From Streptomyces humidus (lineage in GTDB: Bacteria > Actinomycetota > Actinomycetes > Streptomycetales > Streptomycetaceae): a DNA stretch of 64,000 nucleotides. The stretch spans positions 17,604-81,603 of the forward strand of contig NZ_BMTL01000041.1 of assembly GCF_014649655.1 (NCBI RefSeq), in the 5' to 3' direction. Within the stretch, counting starts at the first letter, position 1; every line of letters begins with the position of its first letter. The translations under genes were made by a program, and so were the position numbers. The notes under the pieces are model-generated. The model worked only from the letters and a program-made list of their open reading frames with translations. It did no database searches and was not told the DNA's origin. Of this stretch, positions 43,081 to 50,236 are shown in pieces.

Positions 43081-44018
43081 CCGCGACCACGACGGCCCCC
43101 GTGGCCGCACCCTCCGCGCCGCCCGCCCCGCGCGGGCACTCCCCCCGGCTGCGCGCGTGGGCCACCCGGGCCCCGCTGCTGCCCGCCCTGGTCTTCATGA
43201 TCGCGGTCACCCAGCTCCCCTTCGTGGCGACGCTGGTGATCTCCTTCTTCGACTGGAACGCCCTCTATCCCAAGGCCCGCCGCTTCACCGGCCTCGACAA
43301 CTACCACCAGGTCCTCACCGACGCCGACCTGCGCCGCTCGGTGGGGACGACCGCCCTGCTGACGGCGACCGTGGTGCTGGCCTGCCTGGTGCTCGGGCTG
43401 GGTCTGGCGCTGCTCCTCGACCGCCGGTTCCGGGGCCGGGGCGTGGTCCGCACCCTGCTGATCGCCCCCTTCCTGGTGGTGCCGGTGGCGGCCGCCCTGC
43501 TCTGGAAGCACGTCCTCTACAACCCCGAATACGGCCTGTTCAACGGCCTGTTGCACTATGTGGGCGGGCCCCAGCCGGACTGGATCTCGGGCACCCCGCT
43601 GCTCGCCGTGGAAGCCTCCCTGGTCTGGCAGTGGACGCCGTTCATGATGCTGATCCTGCTGGCCGGACTGCAGAGCCGCGACCAGCAGCAGATCGAGGCG
43701 GCCCGGGTGGACGGCGCGAGCGACTGGCAGATCTTCCGCCACCTCACGCTCCCGCACCTGCGCCGGTACCTGGAGCTGGGCGCGCTGCTCGGCTCGATCT
43801 ACATCGTCCAGAACTTCGACGCCGTCTTCACGCTCACCTCCGGCGGCCTCGGCACCGCCAACCTGCCCTACACCGTCTACCAGAGCTTCTACCAGGCCCA
43901 TGAGAACGGCCTCGCCTCGGCCGCGGGCGTCCTGGTGGTCATCGGCTCGATCGTCATCGCGACCTTCGCCCTGCGGGTCGTGTCGTCCCTGTTCCGCGAG
44001 GAGGTGTCCCGCGCATGA
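43077..44018 (+). CDS. Sugar/polyol ABC transporter permease (MalF type)
   Basis: A 313-residue permease with an Ala/Pro-rich N-terminus, about six membrane helices (LLPALVFMIAVTQLPFVATL first) and the EAA loop QQQIEAARVDGASDWQIFR near residue 210. It overlaps the genes on both sides by 4 bases, so translation is coupled. It pairs with the MalG-type permease that follows. The transporter has no ATPase gene in the operon. Confidence 0.96.
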   Translation: MTATTTAPVAAPSAPPAPRGHSPRLRAWATRAPLLPALVFMIAVTQLPFVATLVISFFDWNALYPKARRFTGLDNYHQVLTDADLRRSVGTTALLTATVVLACLVLGLGLALLLDRRFRGRGVVRTLLIAPFLVVPVAAALLWKHVLYNPEYGLFNGLLHYVGGPQPDWISGTPLLAVEASLVWQWTPFMMLILLAGLQSRDQQQIEAARVDGASDWQIFRHLTLPHLRRYLELGALLGSIYIVQNFDAVFTLTSGGLGTANLPYTVYQSFYQAHENGLASAAGVLVVIGSIVIATFALRVVSSLFREEVSRA

Positions 44019-44839
44019 ACGCCGTACGCCGAGGCGGCCTCGGGCTGTCGGCCTGGGCAGCCGGGATCGTGTTCTTCCTGCCCGTCGCCTGGATGGCCCT
44101 GACCTCCTTCCACTCCGAACAGGACGCGGCGACCAACCCGCCGTCCTTCGCCGCGTCCCTCACCCTCGACGGCTACCGCGAGTTCTTCGGCGCCGGCGGC
44201 GGGGCCAGCCCCTGGCCCGCGCTGATCAACTCGACGGTGGCGTCCGCCGGTTCGACCGTCCTGGTGCTGCTGCTCGCCCTCCCGGCGGCCTACGCGCTGT
44301 CGATCCGCCCGGTGAAGAAGTGGACCGACGTCCTGTTCTTCTTCCTGTCGACCAAGATGCTGCCCGTCGTGGCGGGGCTGCTGCCGATCTACCTGTTCGC
44401 CAAGAACGCGGGGATGCTGGACAACATCTGGCTGCTCGTCATCCTCTACACCTCCATGAACCTGCCGATCGCCGTGTGGATGATGCAGTCGTTCCTCGCC
44501 GAGGTGCCGATCGCGGTGATCGAGGCCGCGCGGGTGGACGGGGCGCGGCTGCCGACGATCCTCGCGCGCGTGGTCGCCCCGATCGCGCTGCCGGGGATCG
44601 CGGCCACGGCCCTGATCTGCTTCATCTTCAGCTGGAACGAGCTGCTGTTCGCACGGGTCCTCACCGGCGTGGTCGCCGAGACCGCCCCCGTCTTCCTCAC
44701 CGGCTTCATCACCAGCCAGGGTCTGTTCCTGGCGAAGGTGTGCGCCGCCTCGCTCGTCGTCTCCCTGCCGGTGCTCGCCGCGGGGTTCGCCGCCCAGGAC
44801 AAACTGGTCCAGGGCCTGTCCCTGGGAGCCGTGAAATGA
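44015..44839 (+). CDS. Sugar/polyol ABC transporter permease (MalG type)
   Basis: A 274-residue permease. Helices include LGLSAWAAGIVFFLPVAWMAL at the N-terminus and VASAGSTVLVLLLALPAAYAL. The EAA loop is IAVIEAARVDGARLPTILA near residue 170, followed by FIFSWNELLFARVLTG. It overlaps the upstream permease and the downstream dehydrogenase by 4 bases each. Confidence 0.96.
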   Translation: MNAVRRGGLGLSAWAAGIVFFLPVAWMALTSFHSEQDAATNPPSFAASLTLDGYREFFGAGGGASPWPALINSTVASAGSTVLVLLLALPAAYALSIRPVKKWTDVLFFFLSTKMLPVVAGLLPIYLFAKNAGMLDNIWLLVILYTSMNLPIAVWMMQSFLAEVPIAVIEAARVDGARLPTILARVVAPIALPGIAATALICFIFSWNELLFARVLTGVVAETAPVFLTGFITSQGLFLAKVCAASLVVSLPVLAAGFAAQDKLVQGLSLGAVK

Positions 44840-45825
44840 AGGCCGCCGTCATCGAGTCCGTGGGCCGCGCCGTCGTCACCGAGGTCCCCGACCCGACGCC
44901 CGGTCCCCGCGAGGTGGTCGTCGAGGTCGCCGCGTGCGGCCTGTGCGGCACCGATCTGCACATCCTGCAGGGCGAGTTCGCGCCCAAGCTGCCCATCGTG
45001 CCCGGGCACGAGTTCGCGGGCACCGTCGTGGGGACCGGCTCCCAGGTCACCGAGGTGTCGACGGGCGACCGGGTGGCGGTGGACCCGTCCCTGTACTGCC
45101 ACGAGTGCCGCTACTGCCGTACCGGCCACGACAACCTCTGCGAACGCTGGGCCGCGATCGGCGTGACGACGGCCGGAGGCGCGGCCCGCTACGCCGTCGC
45201 GCCCGTGGCCAACTGCGTGCGGCTGCCCGAGCACGTGCGCACCCAGGACGCGGCGCTCATCGAGCCGCTGTCGTGCGCGGTGCGCGGCTACGACGTCCTC
45301 CGCGCGCGGCTGGGCGCGCACGTGCTGGTCTACGGCTCCGGGACCATGGGGCTGATGATGCTGGAGCTGGCCAAGCGCACCGGGGCCGCGAGCGTGGACG
45401 TCGTGGACGTGAACCCGGCCCGGCTGGAGACGGCGCGGCGGCTGGGCGTCAGCGGATCGGCGGCGAACGCCGACGAGCTGGAGCGTCCGCAGGGCTGGGA
45501 CCTGGTGGTGGACGCCACCGGCAACGCGGCGGCGATCCAGGACGGCCTGGGTCGGGTGGCGAAAGCCGGGACGTTTCTGCAGTTCGGCGTGGCGGACTAC
45601 GCGACCCGGGTCGCCATCGACCCGTACCGGATCTACCACCAGGAGATCACCATCACCGGCTCGATGGCCGTCCTGCACAGCTTCGAACGGGCCGCGGAGC
45701 TCTTCGCGAACGGGGTGCTGGACCCGGACGTGTTCATCAGCGACCGGATCCCGCTGGAGCGCTATCCGCAGGCGCTGGAGCAGTTCGCGGCGGGGATCGG
45801 CCGCAAGATCGTGGTGGTGCCGTAG
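44836..45825 (+). CDS. Zinc-dependent alcohol (polyol) dehydrogenase
   Basis: A 329-residue medium-chain dehydrogenase. The catalytic zinc cysteine lies in ACGLCGTDLH near residue 37, GHEFAGTV follows, and the structural-zinc cysteines appear in CHECRYCRTGHDNLC near 90-105. The Rossmann motif is VYGSGTMGLMMLELAKR near 165. Members oxidise sorbitol, arabitol, threonine or related polyols. Translation is coupled to the permease gene (ATGA), so it probably acts on the imported substrate, giving a ketose. No kinase is present nearby. Confidence 0.93.
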   Translation: MKAAVIESVGRAVVTEVPDPTPGPREVVVEVAACGLCGTDLHILQGEFAPKLPIVPGHEFAGTVVGTGSQVTEVSTGDRVAVDPSLYCHECRYCRTGHDNLCERWAAIGVTTAGGAARYAVAPVANCVRLPEHVRTQDAALIEPLSCAVRGYDVLRARLGAHVLVYGSGTMGLMMLELAKRTGAASVDVVDVNPARLETARRLGVSGSAANADELERPQGWDLVVDATGNAAAIQDGLGRVAKAGTFLQFGVADYATRVAIDPYRIYHQEITITGSMAVLHSFERAAELFANGVLDPDVFISDRIPLERYPQALEQFAAGIGRKIVVVP

Positions 45826-45888
45826 GGCAGACGGGGGAGGTGCGGCCGGGTAAGGGAACGGCAAAGTCGTCTCGTTCGTTCACCCGGC

Positions 45889-47100
45889 ATGACAGCTATG
45901 ACCCCCGGCTCGAACATCCCTCTCCCCGTCGCGCGCGTGACGGTGGACGTCGCCGCCCCGGTGCGGCTCGACGTATCGGGCCTGCTGCTCACCGCCGACG
46001 GCAAGGTGCGCTCCGACGACGACTTCATCTTCTACAACCAGCCGAGCGGTCCGGGCGTGACCTACCGCTCGGGCGGCGGCACGTCCCCCGACGCGATCAC
46101 GGTCGACACCACGGCCGTCCCCCCGGGCATCGAGAAGATCGTCGTCACCGCGAGCCCGGACGGCGCGGGACAGACGTTCCAGGGCGTCGAACCGACGGCG
46201 ACGATCCGGGGCGCGGACGACGGCAGCGTCCTGGCCACCTTCACGCCCCCGGGTCTCGGCGCCGAGACGGCCCTGGTCGTCGTGGAGATCTATCTGCGCA
46301 ACGGCGCCTGGAAGGCCCGCGCGGTCGGCCAGGGCTACGCCGACGGCCTGGCCGGCATCGCCACCGACTTCGGTGTGACGGTGGAGGAGCCGGCGCCCGT
46401 CGCCCCACCGCAGCCCGTCGCCCCGCCGCAGCCGACGATCCAGGCCCCGGCGGCGCCCGCCGACCCGCGGCTGACCGCTCCCGTGCCGCCGGCCGCTCCC
46501 CCGGCCGCCGCACCGGGGGCCGGGAAGATCAACCTGGACAAGGGCCGGGTCAGCCTGCAGAAGAACCAGACCGTCTCCCTGACGAAGGGCGGCCGCCCGC
46601 TGCTCTCGCAGGTCAAGATGGGGCTCGGCTGGGAGCCCGCGTTCCGCGGCAAGGACATCGACCTGGACGCCTCGGTCATCGCCTACGGTCCCCAGCGCAA
46701 CCACATCGACAGCTGCTACTTCGGCAAGCTCTCCATCGTGAACGGCGCGATCAAGCACTCGGGCGACAACCTCACCGGCGAGGGCGGCGGGGACGACGAG
46801 GTGATCGTCGTCGATCTCGGCCGGCTCCCGCAGGACGTGACCGGTCTGGTCTTCACCGTGAACTCCTTCTCCGGACAGAAGTTCACCGAGGTCGCCAAGG
46901 CCTACTGCCGGCTGCTGGACGCCGCGACCGGCGAGGAGCTGGTCCGCTTCGACCTGACCGGCGCCGAACCGCAGACGGGCGTGCTGATGGCCAAGATGAT
47001 CCGCCAGTACTCCGGCGAATGGGAGATGACGGCGATCGGCGGGTTCGTGAAGGCGCGCACGGTGCGCAACATGGTGAAGCCCGGCGCCGAGGCCCTGTAA
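45889..47100 (+). CDS. TerD-family protein with two TerD domains
   Basis: A 403-residue protein with an N-terminal TerD-like domain (residues 10-160: VRLDVSGLLLTADGKVRSDDDFIFYNQP), a Pro/Ala-rich linker (about 165-210) and a second, more typical TerD domain (residues 215-400: INLDKGRVSLQKNQTVSLTK, LGWEPAF, DIDLDASVIAY, DSCYFGKLS, GDDEVIVVDL). The Asp-rich loops are those that bind Ca2+ in TerD. Such proteins belong to the tellurite/stress-resistance group and are common in Streptomyces. An ATG three codons on is an alternative start. No other ter genes are nearby. Confidence 0.92.
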   Translation: MTAMTPGSNIPLPVARVTVDVAAPVRLDVSGLLLTADGKVRSDDDFIFYNQPSGPGVTYRSGGGTSPDAITVDTTAVPPGIEKIVVTASPDGAGQTFQGVEPTATIRGADDGSVLATFTPPGLGAETALVVVEIYLRNGAWKARAVGQGYADGLAGIATDFGVTVEEPAPVAPPQPVAPPQPTIQAPAAPADPRLTAPVPPAAPPAAAPGAGKINLDKGRVSLQKNQTVSLTKGGRPLLSQVKMGLGWEPAFRGKDIDLDASVIAYGPQRNHIDSCYFGKLSIVNGAIKHSGDNLTGEGGGDDEVIVVDLGRLPQDVTGLVFTVNSFSGQKFTEVAKAYCRLLDAATGEELVRFDLTGAEPQTGVLMAKMIRQYSGEWEMTAIGGFVKARTVRNMVKPGAEAL

Positions 47101-47168
47101 CCGCCGGCCGCCCGCCCGAGCCTCTCCCCGCCACCGGCCACAGGCCACCGGCTGCCCGCTGCTCGCTC

Positions 47169-47210
47169 GACGCCGGGGCGCCCGCCGTCACGGGGGCGCC
47201 CGTCGGCGTC
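47169..47210. terminator. Hairpin between terD-family and tetR genes
   Basis: GACGCCG (47169-47175) pairs with CGGCGTC (47204-47210), and an inner GGGCGCCC stem continues the helix past a 2-base bulge. It lies between two convergent genes and just covers the tetR stop. Confidence 0.75.
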
Positions 47211-47781
47211 ACCGCACGGGCCGCAGCCCCTCCGTCAGCAGCGACACATAGCGGCGGATGACCCCGCCGTCCCCGTTGGCCAGCTCCGACGCCGTCGCCA
47301 CGCCGTGGGCGAGCCGCAGCACGTCGATCGCGTCGACGTCCGGCCGCAGGGTCCCCTCGCGCTGCGCCGCCTCCACCAGCCGGGTCGCCGCCGCCGTCAT
47401 GCGCGTGCCGCAGACGGTGACCGCGGCCGCTCCGCCGTCCGTGACGGCGGAGCCCAGCAACGTCTTCATGCCGCGGACCTGGATCGTGCCCACGCACAGT
47501 TCGTCGAGCCACGCGGTCAGCGCCTCGCCGGGCGGCAGCTCCGCGCCGAGTTCGTCGGCCCGCACCGCGAGCGCCTCGATCCGGTCGAGGTAGGCCGCCT
47601 CCAGCAGCGCCTGCCGGGTCGGGAAGTGCCGGTACAGCGTGCCGGAGCCGACGCCCGCCCGCTTGGCGATGTCGTCCAGGGAGGCGCCCTCCCCATGCTC
47701 GGCGAACGCTTTCGCCGCCACCTCCAGCAGGCGCTCGTGGTTGCGGCGAGCGTCCGCGCGCATGGGTCTGACCTGCGTCAT
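47209..47781 (-). CDS. TetR/AcrR family transcriptional regulator
   Basis: A 190-residue regulator. The DNA-binding domain lies at residues 8-55 (ADARRNHERLLEVAAKAFAEHG, LDDIAKRAGVGSGTLYRHFPTRQALLEA). The C-terminal ligand domain carries the SBP-like region GVATASELANGDGGVIRRYVSLL. I chose the ATG giving MTQVRP, with GAGGAG about 8 bases upstream; a longer frame reaches further but has no better start. Neighbouring genes give no clear target. Confidence 0.93.
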   Translation of the reverse strand: MTQVRPMRADARRNHERLLEVAAKAFAEHGEGASLDDIAKRAGVGSGTLYRHFPTRQALLEAAYLDRIEALAVRADELGAELPPGEALTAWLDELCVGTIQVRGMKTLLGSAVTDGGAAAVTVCGTRMTAAATRLVEAAQREGTLRPDVDAIDVLRLAHGVATASELANGDGGVIRRYVSLLTEGLRPVR

Positions 47782-48132
47782 CCAGTCACTCCTCGCGAAC
47801 CGCTTCTGCGCACCGGTGGCGACCACCGGCAGACCGTCCCCGCTCGCCGCGCTCGCGCCGCGGGCAGCACGACCGTGCCCGGTCGTGCTGCCCGCATGCT
47901 CCACCACATCCCACCGGGACACCAGTCAGCACCCGGCACACCCGCCTCCCGCCGTCCCGCCGACGACGGGCGCCCCTGGCCCGCGGCGTGAGCAGACACG
48001 TGGGACGTCGGGGCGCCGCCCGCGCGGAAGCGGCGCGGAACGAACCGGACGGTGCCGGACGGACCGGCGCGGGGACGACCGGCTTACCGGCCGCCACCCG
48101 GTGTCACGGCTGGGCCGACCGAGGTCCCGCTC
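47782..48132. other. 351-bp gene-free region with a 15-bp inverted repeat
   Basis: Between the tetR start and the rsr stop I see no gene. At 47860-47895 GCGGGCAGCACGACC and GGTCGTGCTGCCCGC form a perfect 15-bp stem with a 6-base loop, about 80 bases ahead of tetR. It could be a terminator for rsr read-through or a regulator site. Confidence 0.6.
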
Positions 48133-49716
48133 TCAGTCCGTCCACGGCCACTTCGTGTCGTCGGCGGACTCCAGCAGCGGCACCATCCGGAAGGCCGCGT
48201 CCGACAGACCGCCGAAGGTGTGCCGGTTGGCCGTGCCGGACGGACCTTGCCCCGCACGGTGTCCGGCCAGGTTCCAGGTGTAGACCGGCACATGCGCCGG
48301 CACCCGGTCGGTCGGGCCGCCGTGGCGGCTCGGGGCGAACTGCTCGTCGGTGACGATCAGCACCCGGTCGTGCGCGCGGTAGTGCCGGCGCACGGCCTCG
48401 GTGGTGTCGGTACCGCCGAGGTCACCGAAACGCTCCAGAATCTTCAGCACAGACTCCCCCTTACGGAACTTGATCATGTTGCTGCGGGTACCGAACTCGA
48501 CGAGATCCGCGTCCGCCGCCCGCAACGCGAGCGCCGTGCCGAAGATCGCCGCCGCGTCGGCCCGGTTGAGGTCGGACCGGTCCGACAACCGCGCGTAGAA
48601 CATCGAGCCCGAACGGTCGACGAGCACCAGCGTCCGCCCCGGCAGGGCGGGCACGTTGGCCAGCGAGTGGCCGAGCGCCTGCTCCAGCGGGTACGCCCAG
48701 CGCAGCGAGGGCGCGTGCCGGTACGCGGCGAGGTACCGGAACGGGAACTGCCGCGAGCGCGCGACCTCCGCCGGGTCGCTGATCTTCGCCGCCACCTGCG
48801 CGGCGACCTCGTCGCCGACGCCGGCCTCGTCGAAGTTGCGCAGGTTGCGGACCAGCGCCATGGATCCCATGGACGGGACGACCGCCTCCCAGGCGGCCTT
48901 GTCCATCGGCCCCTGCAGCCAGCCCGCCAGCGCCTCCCAGGTCATGCCCGCCTCGGCCAGGCGCCGCGCGCCGCCCGCTCCGGTCACGACCCCGCGTCGC
49001 TCGGCGGGCGGCAGCGCCATCAGATCGCGGTGCGCCACGAGGGCGGGCAGCGACCGGGGCGGCTCGGCCGTCTCCGGGTGGTGCCGACGGTCGAGGGCGT
49101 ACCGGAACAGGTCGCCCTGCCACGGCTTGGCCGGATCGGGCGACGCGTGCACCAGGTTGAGGACGTCGCCGAAGCGGTAGCCCTTGGCGACGGTGTCGTA
49201 CTTCAGCAGCGACCTGGCGCTGTAGAGCCGGCGCACGGCGTCGGCGACACCGCGCTTGACGGGCTTGGGAAGGGCGCGGCCGTAGGCCGTGGTCCAGTAC
49301 CCGAGCAGCTCGCCGGGCTCGTCGGGCCGCTGCAGGACGCTGTTCACGACCTGCCGGTTGGAGGGACCGTCGGTGGCGCCCACCGCCAGGCGCGCGTGGA
49401 CGTACTCGGCGGCGCCGACGACCGCGGCCGTGCGGAGGTTGCCCTCGCCGCGCAGCCAGCCCAGCAGACCGGCCGTCCAGGCCGGGTCGCTGACGGCGAG
49501 CTCGCGCACCAGCGCGGCGAAGCGGTCGTCGCGGGCGGCGCCGGACTCGTAGAAGGTCCGCTGGGAGACGAAGTTCGCCATCGCCAGCAGGAAAAGCTCG
49601 GAGCGGGCGTCCCGCTCGTGTCCCCGGCCGCCCTCGTGGGTGCGGAGCGCCCGGCCCGTGGTCGTCACGGGCGAGGTGGGCGGCGCCTTACGGGCACGGA
49701 TATTGAAGCGCGCCAT
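48133..49716 (-). CDS. rsr: Ro60-like TROVE/vWA RNA-binding protein (Rsr)
   Basis: A 527-residue orthologue of the Ro autoantigen. The TROVE domain (residues 20-355) is a HEAT-repeat-like ring: ERDARSELFLLAMANFVSQ, LVRELAVSDPAWTAGLLGWLR, LPKPVKRGVADAVRRL, MALVRNLRNFDEAGV. The C-terminal von Willebrand A domain has a MIDAS motif LVLVDRSGSMF near residue 366, followed by TDTTEAVRRHY and LIVTDEQ. Ro proteins bind Y RNAs on the outer ring and misfolded RNA ends in the pore, and in Deinococcus they tether PNPase. The ATG giving MARFNIR has GGGGGAA 7 bases upstream, better than an ATG seven codons earlier. Three Y RNA-like genes lie directly upstream on the same strand. Confidence 0.95.
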   Translation of the reverse strand: MARFNIRARKAPPTSPVTTTGRALRTHEGGRGHERDARSELFLLAMANFVSQRTFYESGAARDDRFAALVRELAVSDPAWTAGLLGWLRGEGNLRTAAVVGAAEYVHARLAVGATDGPSNRQVVNSVLQRPDEPGELLGYWTTAYGRALPKPVKRGVADAVRRLYSARSLLKYDTVAKGYRFGDVLNLVHASPDPAKPWQGDLFRYALDRRHHPETAEPPRSLPALVAHRDLMALPPAERRGVVTGAGGARRLAEAGMTWEALAGWLQGPMDKAAWEAVVPSMGSMALVRNLRNFDEAGVGDEVAAQVAAKISDPAEVARSRQFPFRYLAAYRHAPSLRWAYPLEQALGHSLANVPALPGRTLVLVDRSGSMFYARLSDRSDLNRADAAAIFGTALALRAADADLVEFGTRSNMIKFRKGESVLKILERFGDLGGTDTTEAVRRHYRAHDRVLIVTDEQFAPSRHGGPTDRVPAHVPVYTWNLAGHRAGQGPSGTANRHTFGGLSDAAFRMVPLLESADDTKWPWTD

Positions 49717-49719
49717 GGT

Positions 49720-49735
49720 GAATTCCCCCGAATTC
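49720..49735 (-). promoter_or_regulatory. Inverted repeat around the rsr ribosome site
   Basis: GAATTC-GGGG-GAATTC on the minus strand forms a 6-bp hairpin that encloses part of the GGGGGAA Shine-Dalgarno sequence, just before the rsr ATG. It could lower initiation unless opened. Confidence 0.5.
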
Positions 49736-49744
49736 ATGTGGTAT

Positions 49745-49773
49745 CGAGTCCGCCGTTCGGCGGCTCGGTTTTT
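49745..49773. terminator. Hairpin between the Y RNAs and rsr
   Basis: CGAG-T-CCGCCG-TT-CGGCGG-CTCG (49745-49767) is a stable hairpin. On the plus strand it is followed by TTTTT (49769-49773), as in a terminator for antisense transcripts. On the minus strand there is no U-run, so it may only slow or process transcripts that pass from the Y RNAs into rsr. Confidence 0.55.
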
Positions 49774-49795
49774 CGGGGAGGCGCAACAAAGGGAA

Positions 49796-49936
49796 GGTGC
49801 CCGAGATCAGGGGTCGGCGACGGACTTAGCCAGATGCTCTACCCGACTGAGCTACACCGACCCGAGGTCGATGGCGGGACTCGAACCCGCGACCGTCCGA
49901 TCCAATGAAGTAACCGTTGCCTGCGCACCGGGCACC
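49796..49936 (-). ncRNA. Y RNA with permuted tRNA-like domain (third of the cluster, nearest rsr)
   Basis: About 141 bases. The ends pair as GGTGCCCG (49936-49929) with CGGGCACC (49803-49796). The Ro-site 5' strand is GTGCGCA, then helix GGCAACGG pairs with CCGTCGCC with a single A/C mismatch. The 3' strand of the internal loop ends TGATCT. The tRNA-like part follows in permuted order: T-arm GCGGG-TTCGAGT-CCCGC, acceptor strand CATCGAC, a short CTCGG loop, acceptor strand GTCGGTG, TA, then D-arm GCTC-loop-GAGC. No anticodon arm exists. This is the layout of YrlA-type bacterial Y RNAs. Confidence 0.88.
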
Positions 49937-49950
49937 CACCTCATGCTGCG

Positions 49951-50023
49951 CCTCCCGAGATCAATTCGGCGGCGGCACGGATTTCTGATCCAAAGAAGGA
50001 GCCGCAGCCTGCGCACCGGAAGG
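49951..50023 (-). ncRNA. Short Y RNA-like element without tRNA-like domain (second of the cluster)
   Basis: About 73 bases. CCTTCCG (50023-50017) pairs with CGGGAGG (49957-49951) with one G-U pair. It has the same Ro-site strand GTGCGCA, then GGCTGCGGC pairs with GCCGCCGCC with one T/C mismatch at the same fourth position as in its neighbours. The 3' strand is GAATTGATCT. The top of the stem is a simple hairpin (GGAT-CAGAA-ATCC) in place of a tRNA-like domain. Only 17 and 14 bases separate it from the flanking Y RNAs, so it has no room for its own promoter. Confidence 0.75.
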
Positions 50024-50040
50024 TGCTGTGAAGTTGTGGT

Positions 50041-50177
50041 GTCCAGAGATCGAGGCCGGCGGAACCGACAAGGTGCTCTGACCCCTGAGCTACACCGGCG
50101 TGTCGTGCCGGTGGCGGGATTCGAACCCGCGGCCGCCCCATTATCAGTGGAAGTAGGTCCTGCCTTCGCACCTGGAC
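50041..50177 (-). ncRNA. Y RNA with permuted tRNA-like domain (first of the cluster)
   Basis: About 137 bases. GTCCAG (50177-50172) pairs with CTGGAC (50046-50041). The Ro-site strand is GTGCGAA, then GGCAGGACC pairs with GGTTCCGCC with one A/C mismatch. GTGCGAAGGCAG closely resembles the Ro-binding strand of animal Y RNAs. The tRNA-like part runs T-arm GCGGG-TTCGAAT-CCCGC (50130-50114), acceptor CACCGGC, 7-base loop, acceptor GCCGGTG, TA, D-arm GCTC-AGGGGTCA-GAGC (50090-50075). The 5' and 3' ends therefore lie where a tRNA has its anticodon arm. A promoter places the transcript start at or near 50177. Confidence 0.9.
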
Positions 50178-50184
50178 GTGCATC

Positions 50185-50215
50185 ACTTTAGGAGGACGGC
50201 CGCGGACAGAGCCAA
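50185..50215 (-). promoter_or_regulatory. Promoter of the Y RNA cluster
   Basis: On the minus strand TTGGCT (50215-50210) is followed after 19 bases by TAAAGT (50190-50185). The predicted start, 7 bases further on, coincides with the first paired base of the first Y RNA (50177). It lies 22 bases after the PhoX-family stop, so read-through from that gene is also possible. Confidence 0.65.
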
Positions 50216-50236
50216 TCAATTAATCCCCGGTCATGC

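Noticed and set aside
49796..50177. Two conventional tRNA genes
   Set aside because: The T-arm precedes the D-arm, the acceptor stems are closed by loops, and no anticodon arm or CCA end exists. They fit permuted tRNA-like domains of Y RNAs, not tRNAs.
49640..50191. Plus-strand ORF of 183 codons with GLEPAT and GFEPAA peptides
   Set aside because: Those peptides are the well-known antisense translation of a tRNA T-arm. The minus strand carries the Y RNA-like genes, so the ORF is spurious.
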